A stretch of 64,000 nucleotides of DNA, from NCBI RefSeq assembly GCF_026250525.1, contig NZ_CP111053.1, positions 1 through 64,000 of the forward strand, read 5' to 3'. Each line of letters begins with the position of its first letter. The stretch's first letter is position 1. The notes beneath the pieces are model-generated. The model saw nothing but the letters and a program-made list of their open reading frames with translations, was not told where the DNA came from and searched no databases. Shown one piece after another: positions 26,407 through 34,772 of this stretch. Source of the stretch: Chondrinema litorale (lineage in GTDB: Bacteria; Bacteroidota; Bacteroidia; Cytophagales; Flammeovirgaceae). A program made the position numbers and the translations under genes.

Positions 26407-26565
26407 GAATTCATCAAAAATTAGCTTATATTTTTCTTGATTTCTCTTTCCATCTGTGCCACATATTCTTATCGATAATTGAACAGAAACTGTTTTTTAG
26501 TTCTGGTTTTTTGTCTCTAACTTACTATCCCGTAAAGCTGTTTAATACCGGATATTTTTAACAAC

Positions 26566-29217
26566 ATGAAACAAATAACTTTTTACCTTAGCTTTTTGTG
26601 GCTCATGTCATGCGGAGTGCAACAATCGCAGCAAGAGCAAGCAATTTACAAAGACACTTCAAAATCTATAGATGAGCGAGTGGCAGATTTAATCTCTAAA
26701 ATGACTTTGGAAGAAAAAGTCTCGCAAATGAGATATGATTCGCCTGCCATTGAACATTTGGACATACCCGCTTACAACTGGTGGAATGAATGTTTACACG
26801 GTGTGGGCAGAGCCGGAGAGGCCACTGTATTTCCGCAAGCAATAGGTATGGCAGCCATGTGGGATGCTCCTTTTATGAATCAGGTTGCGACTGCCATTTC
26901 TGATGAAGCCAGGGCCAAACACAATTATTTTACCCACTTAGGCCAGCGAGGCATCTACCAAGGACTTACTTTTTGGACACCCAACATCAACATTTTTAGA
27001 GACCCACGCTGGGGTAGAGGTCAAGAAACTTATGGCGAAGACCCTTATTTAACCAGTAGGTTGGCTGTCAATTTTATTAAAGGTTTACAAGGTGATGATC
27101 CTAATTATTTAAAAGTGGTGGCAACAGCTAAACACTTTGCCGTACACAGCGGACCCGAAAAAACCAGACACAGTGACAATTACCAAACCTCAAACAAAGA
27201 TTTGTGGGAAACCTATTTACCTGCTTTTGAGGCTACTGTAAAAGAAGCACATGTGGCTTCGTTGATGTGTGCTTATAACCGTTACCGCGATGAAGTTTGT
27301 TGTGGTAGTCATTTGTTGCTAGATTCTATTCTTAGAAAGCAATGGAATTTTGATGGCTATGTAGTTTCTGATTGTTGGGCGATAGAAGATTTTTATGCCG
27401 AAGGTCACCACGAAGTAGTTGCAGATAGAAAAGAAGCATCAGCTCTAGCAGTTAAAAATGGGACAGATTTAAATTGTGGAAATTCATTTTTTCCGGGTTT
27501 AGTAGATGCAGTAGAAGCTGGAATTTTGCCAGAAGAAGAAATTGACAAAGCGCTTACTCGATTGATGCGAGCAAAAATGCAATTGGGTATGTTTAATCCT
27601 GAGCTAGATATACCTTATAACAAGATACCTTATGCAGTAGTAAGAAGTGAGCAACATCTCAATATGTCTCTAGATGCAGCAAGAAAATCTTTGGTATTAT
27701 TAAAGAATGAAAACAACACATTGCCATTGAGCAAAGACCTGAAAAGGATTGCTGTAATAGGACCAACAGGAAATGATGAGCAGGTTTTGTTAGGTAATTA
27801 TCATGGAACTGCTACCAAATATTTCACACCTTATCAAGCGATTAAAAATAAATTACCCAATGCCAGAGTCACTTATGATATGGGAAGTGAATTAGCTACA
27901 GGTTTCCCAATGCTTGAGCCAATTCCTGCAGCGTATTTAAGTAGTGAAGGCAAAAAAGGTTTGAAGGGCGAATACTTTAAAAGCAAAGATTGGACGGGTA
28001 AACCTGCCAAAGTGCAGCAAGATACTATCATCAATTTTAAATGGACATTAAAAACACCAGTAAGTGGTGTAATGGCCGATACTTTCTCTGTAAAATGGTC
28101 TGGTGACTTAACTGTTCCCGAAACGGCAACTTATCGTGTTGGCTTAAAAGCTGGCAACTTCGGTAGATTGACCATTGATGATTCTACTTATTTTGAATTC
28201 GAAAATGTGCACCATCCACTCAAACAATATGTCGATTTAGATTTGGAAGCAGGTAAAAGTTATAAGATCAATATTGATTATTTCAATTTCCTTACCGATC
28301 CGCAAGTGAGTTTACAATGGGCAAAATTGGGTAATGATTATTTGAGTAATGCCACAAAATCTGCTAGAGATGCCGAAGTGGTGGTTTTATGTTTAGGACT
28401 TTCACCAGATATTGAAGGAGAAGAAATGCCAGTTGCGCTTGATGGTTTTGACAAAGGTGATAGAAGCAAATTGACTTTGCCAGAACCTCAACTAAAACTG
28501 ATGAAACAGATAAAGGCTTTGAACAAACCGACAATTTTGGTATTACTAAATGGTAGCGCTGTTGCGGTTAACTGGGCAGATGAAAATGTACCTGCAATTT
28601 TAGAAGCTTGGTATCCAGGTGAGTTAGGAGGTAAGGCTATTGCAGATGTGCTTTTTGGAGATTACAATCCGTCTGGTAAGCTGCCATTAACTTTTTATAA
28701 ATCAGTTGATGACCTTCCTGCATTTAATAATTATGAAATGGCAGGCAGAACTTATAAGTACTTTAAAGGAGATGTTTTGTATCCCTTCGGTCATGGCCTG
28801 AGCTACACAAATTTTGCATATGAGAACTTGAAATTGCCAGAAAAAGTTAAACCAGATCAGTCAATTACGGTGAGTGTAGATGTGACCAATACCGGTAGTA
28901 TTGATGGAGAAGAGGTGGTGCAATTATACGTAAGTGGAAAAGATGCTGGAAAACAATCAGCAATTAGGTCTTTACAAGGTTTTGCTAGAGTGATGTTGAA
29001 AGCAGGCAAAACCAAACAAGTAAATTTTCAGCTAAACCCGAAGCAGTATGCAGAAATTAAGCAAGATGGTTCTTATATGATCGAGCCTGGTTCAATTACA
29101 ATTACTGTAGGAGGCAAACAACCCGGTTTCGAAGGAAATGCAGATGCCGCCACTACGCAAACCATTGAAGGTACCATTGAAATAGAAGGTGAAGCAGTAA
29201 AATTGGCAATGAATTAA
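26566..29217 (+). CDS. GH3 beta-glycosidase with inserted PA14 domain, lipoprotein
   Basis: 883 residues. Lipobox LMSC (Cys16) anchors it to a membrane. GH3 N-domain spans about 35-340 with the catalytic nucleophile Asp269 in GYVVSDCWAIED, plus substrate-binding KHFAVHSGPEKTRHSDN near 190-205. The GH3 C-domain is split by a PA14 domain (about 465-587) and resumes with the probable acid/base region PDIEGEE (614-620); a fibronectin-III-like module (about 755-865) ends the protein. This order is that of Bacteroidota beta-xylosidase/beta-glucosidases. It cleaves terminal beta-linked sugars in the periplasm or on the surface. No operator copy is visible upstream. Confidence 0.93.
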   Translation: MKQITFYLSFLWLMSCGVQQSQQEQAIYKDTSKSIDERVADLISKMTLEEKVSQMRYDSPAIEHLDIPAYNWWNECLHGVGRAGEATVFPQAIGMAAMWDAPFMNQVATAISDEARAKHNYFTHLGQRGIYQGLTFWTPNINIFRDPRWGRGQETYGEDPYLTSRLAVNFIKGLQGDDPNYLKVVATAKHFAVHSGPEKTRHSDNYQTSNKDLWETYLPAFEATVKEAHVASLMCAYNRYRDEVCCGSHLLLDSILRKQWNFDGYVVSDCWAIEDFYAEGHHEVVADRKEASALAVKNGTDLNCGNSFFPGLVDAVEAGILPEEEIDKALTRLMRAKMQLGMFNPELDIPYNKIPYAVVRSEQHLNMSLDAARKSLVLLKNENNTLPLSKDLKRIAVIGPTGNDEQVLLGNYHGTATKYFTPYQAIKNKLPNARVTYDMGSELATGFPMLEPIPAAYLSSEGKKGLKGEYFKSKDWTGKPAKVQQDTIINFKWTLKTPVSGVMADTFSVKWSGDLTVPETATYRVGLKAGNFGRLTIDDSTYFEFENVHHPLKQYVDLDLEAGKSYKINIDYFNFLTDPQVSLQWAKLGNDYLSNATKSARDAEVVVLCLGLSPDIEGEEMPVALDGFDKGDRSKLTLPEPQLKLMKQIKALNKPTILVLLNGSAVAVNWADENVPAILEAWYPGELGGKAIADVLFGDYNPSGKLPLTFYKSVDDLPAFNNYEMAGRTYKYFKGDVLYPFGHGLSYTNFAYENLKLPEKVKPDQSITVSVDVTNTGSIDGEEVVQLYVSGKDAGKQSAIRSLQGFARVMLKAGKTKQVNFQLNPKQYAEIKQDGSYMIEPGSITITVGGKQPGFEGNADAATTQTIEGTIEIEGEAVKLAMN

Positions 29218-29371
29218 TTGCTAAAATATTAGAAATATAATAAGTCTTGTTAGCATTAGCTGGCAAAGCTTTTTTGTCGAAAAAGATAATTAAATAGTAT
29301 TATTCCAAGAAAATCTATACACCTTTTGAGGTGTTTGAAGTTGATTAATTAAAAACTTTTTTAGGTAAGAC

Positions 29372-29845
29372 ATGAGTATTGAAAAAATAAATATAAGGAA
29401 ATACTTCCCTCTAATTTTAAGGGGAATTTGTTGGCTGATTATTTTAAATTATATCATACTCATTTTTATGATGATCTATTACTATTATTTAGAGCATCCT
29501 GAATTTATAGGCTTATATTACTTGCCTGTAGATTTTTTTTCAGATTACATGTTGGAATTATATAGAGAAATCTTTACTGCTACTGTATTTTTAATTAGTG
29601 GTTTAGGTATCATTCTATTGAAAAAATGGGGTTGGTACTTGATAAATCTTCTCCATTTGATGAAGTTTTTATACTATGCTTATAACCTGTTCCTTTATAG
29701 GCTTAATCGAGTTTATGTTACTGAATGGAGTACTTTTTTAACAGAATTAGTCTTATCTTTTTTAATTGTTTTCTTAGTGAATAGCAAAGAGGTTAAGGCT
29801 AAGTTTAATATTAAACTTCCTTCTCGAATAGACTTTAGTTTTTAA
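29372..29845 (+). CDS. Small hypothetical membrane protein
   Basis: 157 residues with about four hydrophobic helices (near 14-35, 62-83, 87-102, 128-143) and few charged residues outside them. Not recognised. A separate gene with about 130 bases before the PadR gene, so no operon is evident. The start ATG at 29372 is preceded by TTTTTTAGGTAAGAC, a weak ribosome site. Confidence 0.6.
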   Translation: MSIEKINIRKYFPLILRGICWLIILNYIILIFMMIYYYYLEHPEFIGLYYLPVDFFSDYMLELYREIFTATVFLISGLGIILLKKWGWYLINLLHLMKFLYYAYNLFLYRLNRVYVTEWSTFLTELVLSFLIVFLVNSKEVKAKFNIKLPSRIDFSF

Positions 29846-29979
29846 ATAACCTACCACTCCTTTACCTATTCATCCACTTACAGAAAAATCGGTGTTAAAA
29901 ATCCTTATTAGTTTTACAAAAGTTGAATAAATACTTAGATTTATTTTACAATTGTTGAACAAATAGATTTTATCCTGAT

Positions 29980-30318
29980 ATGGGAAGTCATTTAGGAAAT
30001 TTAGAAGAAATGGTTTTGCTCGTTGTCGCCATGATGCATGAGGAGGCTCGGCATGAAAATGCATATGGAGTGAGCATTACCGATGAGTATAACAAACAAG
30101 CAAATAGTGATATTTCGCTGAGTGCAGTGCATACGGTATTGCGCAGGTTAGAGAAAAAAGGTTTTATAGAATCTTATATGGGTGGTGCCACACAAGATAG
30201 GGGTGGTCGAAGAAAGCGCTTGTATAAAATTACTCGCTACGGCTACAATACTTTGCAAGAGATGCAAGAAAATCGCCAACGAATATGGCAGCAAATTCCT
30301 AAAATCAGTTTTGGCTAA
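29980..30318 (+). CDS. PadR-family transcriptional regulator
   Basis: 112-residue winged-helix regulator with the PadR pattern: N-terminal helices (LGNLEEMVLLVVAMM), the YGVSITDEY region, the wing region SAVHTVLRRLEKKGFIES and the RGGRRKRLYKITRYG tail. PadR proteins act as dimers on their own promoter and on a neighbouring transporter. The permease gene begins 12 bases after this stop (ATG 30331), the standard Bacteroidota PadR/FtsX-permease pairing. Confidence 0.93.
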   Translation: MGSHLGNLEEMVLLVVAMMHEEARHENAYGVSITDEYNKQANSDISLSAVHTVLRRLEKKGFIESYMGGATQDRGGRRKRLYKITRYGYNTLQEMQENRQRIWQQIPKISFG

Positions 30319-30330
30319 AGATGGTTGACT

Positions 30331-33024
30331 ATGGATCAGAAAGACTTTAATACCAGAGATATACAACCTCCTGTTTGGGCAAATCGCTTTTTAAAATGGT
30401 ATTGTGCTCCCAATTTGCTCGAAGAAGTTGAAGGAGATATCTACGAAATGTTTTATCGTCGGTGCGATGAGCAAAGTAGCAAAAAGGCTAAAAGGATGTT
30501 TGTTTGGGATGTGCTGCGATTTTGCAACTACTCCACGATCAAAGGAAATAGAAAATTTTTTGAAGCTTATAACCCAAATGCAATGTTTAAAAATTACTTC
30601 AAAGTTTCTCTCAGAAATTTGCTGAATGAAAAGCTATATACAGTAGTAAACCTAACCGGACTTTCTATCGGTTTGGCTTGTGCTATTTTAATAGGCTTGT
30701 TTGTAAAAGATGAATGGTCGTTTGACAAGTTTCATTTAGAATCGGATGATATTTTTAGAGTTTGGGTTAAAGAAGATCATGGCAATAATGAAATATATTT
30801 CAATTCATTTACTCCTCCTGTACTTGGCACAACTTTAAAAAATGCATTGCCAGAAGCTGCACAAGTAGTAAGAATCAATGTCTTAAGTACGCTGGTAAAA
30901 AGAGGTGAGTTTAATGATTCTGAGCCAGTATTAATCGCAGAAGATGGTTTCTTTGAGATGTTCGATTTTAAAGTGAAAGAGGGAAAAGCGAGTAATTTAC
31001 TAAGTGAGCCCAATTATGTGGTTTTATCAGAAAGTATGGCTAAAAAGTATTTTGGAGATGTCGATCCTTCTGGCGAATTGATTACTATCGAGTTTGGTGG
31101 CGAAGAAAAACCCTTTACAGTTTCGGGAGTTGTAGAAGATGCACCGGTTAATTCGAGTATCAAATATCAATTAATCGTGTCGTATGAGAATTTTGAACAG
31201 TATTCAACCCAAAGGCAAAAAGAAAGCTGGTATCATGTAAGTATAGAAACATATGTGTTAACTCATCAGGGAACTTCGCCATCGGAAATTACGAGCAAAA
31301 TAGAAGCGATTATTAAAGAGCAATTAGGTGATCGCTATCCGCAAAATGGCTATTTTGTCGGCTTGCAACCACTTACAGATATTCATCTCAATAGCGATAT
31401 TCCAGTAGGTATAGCTCCTGTTAGCGATTGGAAATACAGTTACATTTTGGGTACAATTGCCATGTTTATTTTGCTTGTTGCAGCCATCAACTTTATGACA
31501 CTTTCCATTGGTAGGTCTTTAAATAGAGCAAAAGAAGTTGGAGTAAGAAAAAGTATTGGTGCCACTAGAAAACAAATTATCATACAATATTGGAGCGAAG
31601 CAGTGCTAACTGCCTTTTTTGCCATGCTTTTAGGAATTGTATTGGTTTCTTTAAGTTTGCCTACTTTCAATACTTTTACATCTAAAAGTCTGTCTTTATC
31701 TTTTTCAATTGAAAATGTCTTGCTCATACTTTTAATTACCCTAGTAACAGGTTTATTATCAGGTATTTACCCCGCATTGGTACTGTCAGGGTTTTCTCCG
31801 GTATCGGTGTTAAAAGGTGCTGCGGGTAGTGTTTTTAATAGGAAAAATAACGATTTGTTTAGGAAGCTAATGGTCGGTTTACAGTTTGTACTTTCTGTTA
31901 TATTGGTTTCAGGCTCATTAATTATGCGGGAGCAATTGCAGTTTCTCCAGAATAAAAGTTTGGGTTATAATCAAGAACAACTGATCGTAATTCCTCAAAA
32001 TGCAAATGCAAATGGTTTTAGAGAAATCATTACGAATGGAATGGAAAGTGGTAAGCTGTTGCAAAAAGAATTGGAAAAAATTCCTGATGTAAAAGTAGCG
32101 ACAACTTCTGTTCACTCATTTAATCAAAACGGCTGGCTGGCTTTAGGTTACGAAAATGCAGCGGGTATTATTAGAGAATTCAATTTGAATGTGATAGATG
32201 AGAAGTATCTGCAAGTACATGATATTGAATTATTAGATGGAAGAAATTTTTCAGAAGAAATTCCGAGTGATAGTAAAGGGGCGATACTGATTAATGAAAA
32301 ATTAGCTAAAACGTTTGGTTGGCAAGTGGGTACACATCCCGATCAGTTTCCAGATTATGAGATTGTTGGCGTGGTAAAAGACTTTCATTTTACTTCTTTG
32401 TATTCTCCTATTAAAGCAGCAATGATGGTGATGAACCCAATCGGCATTCTAGATAACATCAACAATATTGAAGGAACAAGCTCTATCACTCCTAAAGTTA
32501 CAGTAAAACTGCAAACAAATAATTTTGTATTAGCATTAGACAAATTGGAAACGGCTTATCACAGTGTTTACCCAAACCTTATGTTTAATTTTGTTTTTGT
32601 AGATGAGGCACTTAAGCAAATGTATGAAAGGGAGCAGCAAATGGGTAACATTCTTAACTATGCAACTACATTAGGTTTGTTAATAGCCTGCTTGGGTTTA
32701 TTCGGCTTAATTACTTTGGTGGTAAACAAAAGAGCCAAAGAGATTGGCATTAGAAAAGTACTAGGTGCGCCTGTGTTTTCAATATTGATACAAATATCAA
32801 AAGAGTTCGTGTGGATAGTGTTATCAGCATTATTAATTGCTACTCCACTTACTTGGTATATTATGGATCAGTGGTTGATGGACTTTAGTTTTAGGATAGA
32901 TATTAATCCATTGGTATTCGTAGTTGCGGGCGTAATTATGCTAGCCGTAACATTTATCACAATTAGTTATCATGCTTATAAAGCAGCGAAATTAGATCCA
33001 GTTAAAACTTTAAAAATGCAGTAA
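30331..33024 (+). CDS. FtsX/MacB-type ABC permease with N-terminal prefix domain
   Basis: 897 residues from ATG 30331. It opens with the permease-prefix domain (about 1-75, PPVWANRFLKWYCAPNLLEEVEGD...) linked to PadR regulation. Then come a first membrane helix, two MacB-like periplasmic core domains, and FtsX-type transmembrane units (about 350-490 and 760-890), ending LDPVKTLKMQ, the conserved FtsX tail. No ABC ATPase gene is adjacent, a common orphan arrangement in the phylum; the ATPase must come from elsewhere. TTG at 30325 would add two residues. Substrate unknown. Confidence 0.88.
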   Translation: MDQKDFNTRDIQPPVWANRFLKWYCAPNLLEEVEGDIYEMFYRRCDEQSSKKAKRMFVWDVLRFCNYSTIKGNRKFFEAYNPNAMFKNYFKVSLRNLLNEKLYTVVNLTGLSIGLACAILIGLFVKDEWSFDKFHLESDDIFRVWVKEDHGNNEIYFNSFTPPVLGTTLKNALPEAAQVVRINVLSTLVKRGEFNDSEPVLIAEDGFFEMFDFKVKEGKASNLLSEPNYVVLSESMAKKYFGDVDPSGELITIEFGGEEKPFTVSGVVEDAPVNSSIKYQLIVSYENFEQYSTQRQKESWYHVSIETYVLTHQGTSPSEITSKIEAIIKEQLGDRYPQNGYFVGLQPLTDIHLNSDIPVGIAPVSDWKYSYILGTIAMFILLVAAINFMTLSIGRSLNRAKEVGVRKSIGATRKQIIIQYWSEAVLTAFFAMLLGIVLVSLSLPTFNTFTSKSLSLSFSIENVLLILLITLVTGLLSGIYPALVLSGFSPVSVLKGAAGSVFNRKNNDLFRKLMVGLQFVLSVILVSGSLIMREQLQFLQNKSLGYNQEQLIVIPQNANANGFREIITNGMESGKLLQKELEKIPDVKVATTSVHSFNQNGWLALGYENAAGIIREFNLNVIDEKYLQVHDIELLDGRNFSEEIPSDSKGAILINEKLAKTFGWQVGTHPDQFPDYEIVGVVKDFHFTSLYSPIKAAMMVMNPIGILDNINNIEGTSSITPKVTVKLQTNNFVLALDKLETAYHSVYPNLMFNFVFVDEALKQMYEREQQMGNILNYATTLGLLIACLGLFGLITLVVNKRAKEIGIRKVLGAPVFSILIQISKEFVWIVLSALLIATPLTWYIMDQWLMDFSFRIDINPLVFVVAGVIMLAVTFITISYHAYKAAKLDPVKTLKMQ

Positions 33025-33039
33025 AAGAGCTATATAAAT

Positions 33040-33074
33040 AAAAAAGGTGTACATATCATCAATAATGTACACCT
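33040..33074 (-). terminator. Terminator of the small HTH gene
   Basis: Perfect 10-bp stem, aggtgtacat (33045-33054) and atgtacacct (33065-33074). The A-run at 33040-33044 makes a U-tract on the minus strand, so it serves the minus-strand gene. The plus strand lacks a T-run. Confidence 0.8.
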
Positions 33075-33095
33075 AAATATAGTCTGCTTTCTGGG

Positions 33096-33350
33096 CTAGA
33101 CTAATTGGCTTTCTCTCAGAATCTGTTGTGCTTTTTCCAAGATTGTTGTGTCGTCAATGTTTACTATACCACCATCAGGTCCGGGTTGTTTATGGATTCC
33201 AGCAATGTCGTTACCAGAATGAATATCTGTACCTCCAAAATAATTCCTTACATATTGTTCGTCAATTTCTAGATCGTGTGCAATTTTAGATATACTGCCG
33301 TGCGGTAGGCTATGCTTTATCTCGCGTAATTTATTGAATGTAATATTCAT
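33096..33350 (-). CDS. Small HTH-like DNA-binding protein
   Basis: 84 residues from ATG 33350 (an upstream GTG-like extension with TTLLLLFFN residues is not part of the fold and is rejected). N-terminal part reads as a helix-turn-helix (ISKIAHDLEIDEQYVRNYF), followed by a glycine/aspartate-rich linker (FGGTDIHSGNDIAGIHKQPG) and a C-terminal helix. Small proteins of this layout occur in Cytophagales, but the role is not known to me. Ends in a strong terminator; monocistronic. Confidence 0.75.
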   Translation of the reverse strand: MNITFNKLREIKHSLPHGSISKIAHDLEIDEQYVRNYFGGTDIHSGNDIAGIHKQPGPDGGIVNIDDTTILEKAQQILRESQLV

Positions 33351-33630
33351 GATAGATGGGGTTATGTTAAAAAAAAGTAATAAAAGAGTTATAAAAGAGT
33401 GTAGCAAATTTGACTACATTCTTTTAGGCTATAGGTATGCATTTGTTAGCCTGAATCCGCGGAATTATTGCTCTTTTAAAGCTGATTTAAGCTAGTAAAG
33501 AAATTCCTTTTATCAAAATTTTTTAAGATAAAAGTAAGACTGCCAAAGCAGATTTTTTTACGAATAATTAGCTAAGTCAGCAATGTGATTTTAACGAGGA
33601 TTTTAAATAAAAATAGTATAATAATTATCT

Positions 33631-34083
33631 TTAATTACTTCTATAACTGCTTGCTTTCGGAAGATCAATTTTAAAGTACTGATCGAGTACCTCAATTTTT
33701 GGAGATTGTTCTGGGTATAGATAGCAGAGCAAATATTCTCTTTTATCACCATAATACATTTTAACTTTATAAGTACCTTCTTGCGAATCTCTTTGGTTTA
33801 TAAATTCAACATTTTGAATTTGAAAAGCAGTTCCTCTATCTATGGTTCTTTCATTTGAAGAAATATGGAGTACTAATGACAAAGATTTGAAACTATCATT
33901 TAGATAGTGCTTAGGGCTACCAATCTCGACTACACTGTTATAAGCCGGAACATTAAGTTTTTCTCTAATAGTAAGTACCGTACCTTCTGGTAAATTTTGG
34001 AGAGGGTTGTCTAAGCCCTGGCTAAAAGAAAATTGAACGGCTATGATGAATAGAAAAAATGATAAAAAATGTCTTTTCTGCAT
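33631..34083 (-). CDS. Hypothetical secreted protein
   Basis: 150 residues with a clear signal peptide (1-21, VQFSFSQ). The mature part is beta-rich (LTIREKLNVPAYNSVVEIG, LSLVLHISSNERTIDRG), but no family comes to mind. Monocistronic: the 280 bases to the HTH gene hold no obvious gene. Function unknown. Confidence 0.6.
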   Translation of the reverse strand: MQKRHFLSFFLFIIAVQFSFSQGLDNPLQNLPEGTVLTIREKLNVPAYNSVVEIGSPKHYLNDSFKSLSLVLHISSNERTIDRGTAFQIQNVEFINQRDSQEGTYKVKMYYGDKREYLLCYLYPEQSPKIEVLDQYFKIDLPKASSYRSN

Positions 34084-34772
34084 ATTTCAGTTAAGTTTTA
34101 CTGTCGATTTCTAATAACAATATAATATCAAAATCGGTCATTTGTACTCGTAATTCAATCATAATAAATGTGAACATACATACTAAACCTATTACCGATT
34201 GATATTTTGAAGTTTCTTACGGAATAGATATGCTTTAGTTAGCTGATTATTGATAGTAGTAAAGGAAATAATGCGCATTTAAAAACTATTAACATTACTA
34301 TCTTATTCGGGTAAGTCTAGTATTGTGCTTAAAATATTTATTTGAAAAGCTCTAGTTAAATTGAGATGTTTAAATGCTAATTCATCCCAATTTAGACTGC
34401 ATTTTAGGTTAATCTCCAAGCATTTCGGATTTTTTTTTAATTTTTTTTATCCTTTTTACAGCAATTGATTTTAAAATTTAATATCTCATTTTTTAGTTTT
34501 TGCCTAACAAAAAAATTCGAAATCAGATTATGATTAGTGTTTATAATGTTTAACAAATCCTATCAAATTTCAAAATGAATCGAATTGCTAGAGGGGCTTA
34601 AAAACTCTCCGAATTTAGAGATGGAATTAAAATAAAAAGTACTATTTTTGAAAAATGCACAGTTTTCCCATATATGGAGAACTTTTTCCCAATATAGACT
34701 GTAGTCCTTAAGTAAGAATTAAAAAATATTGTCTCTTTAATAAAGGAGGCATAAACCATAAACTTTTTTTAT
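34084..34772. other. Long AT-rich leader region upstream of nrdJ
   Basis: 689 bases without a credible gene. It contains the paired boxes at 34663-34699 (reported separately) and several homopolymer runs (34430-34450). I looked for a cobalamin riboswitch, as the downstream reductase needs B12, and found no B12 box or GCCACTG-type core. Confidence 0.5.
34663..34699 (+). promoter_or_regulatory. Tandem CCATATATGG-like sites upstream of nrdJ
   Basis: TTTTCCCATATATGGAG at 34663 and TTTTTCCCAATATAGAC at 34683-34699 repeat with exactly 21 bases between their CCC runs (34667 and 34688), about two helical turns. The first core is a perfect palindrome. NrdR sites are also tandem, AT-cored and helically phased, so these may be NrdR boxes; identity is inference. 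Confidence 0.45.

Noticed and set aside
34743..34749. AAGGAGG as Shine-Dalgarno for nrdJ
   Set aside because: It is 23 bases from the ATG, too far for normal ribosome binding, and this phylum rarely uses such sites.
34084..34772. Cobalamin riboswitch before nrdJ
   Set aside because: No B12-box or conserved core was found on either strand by eye.
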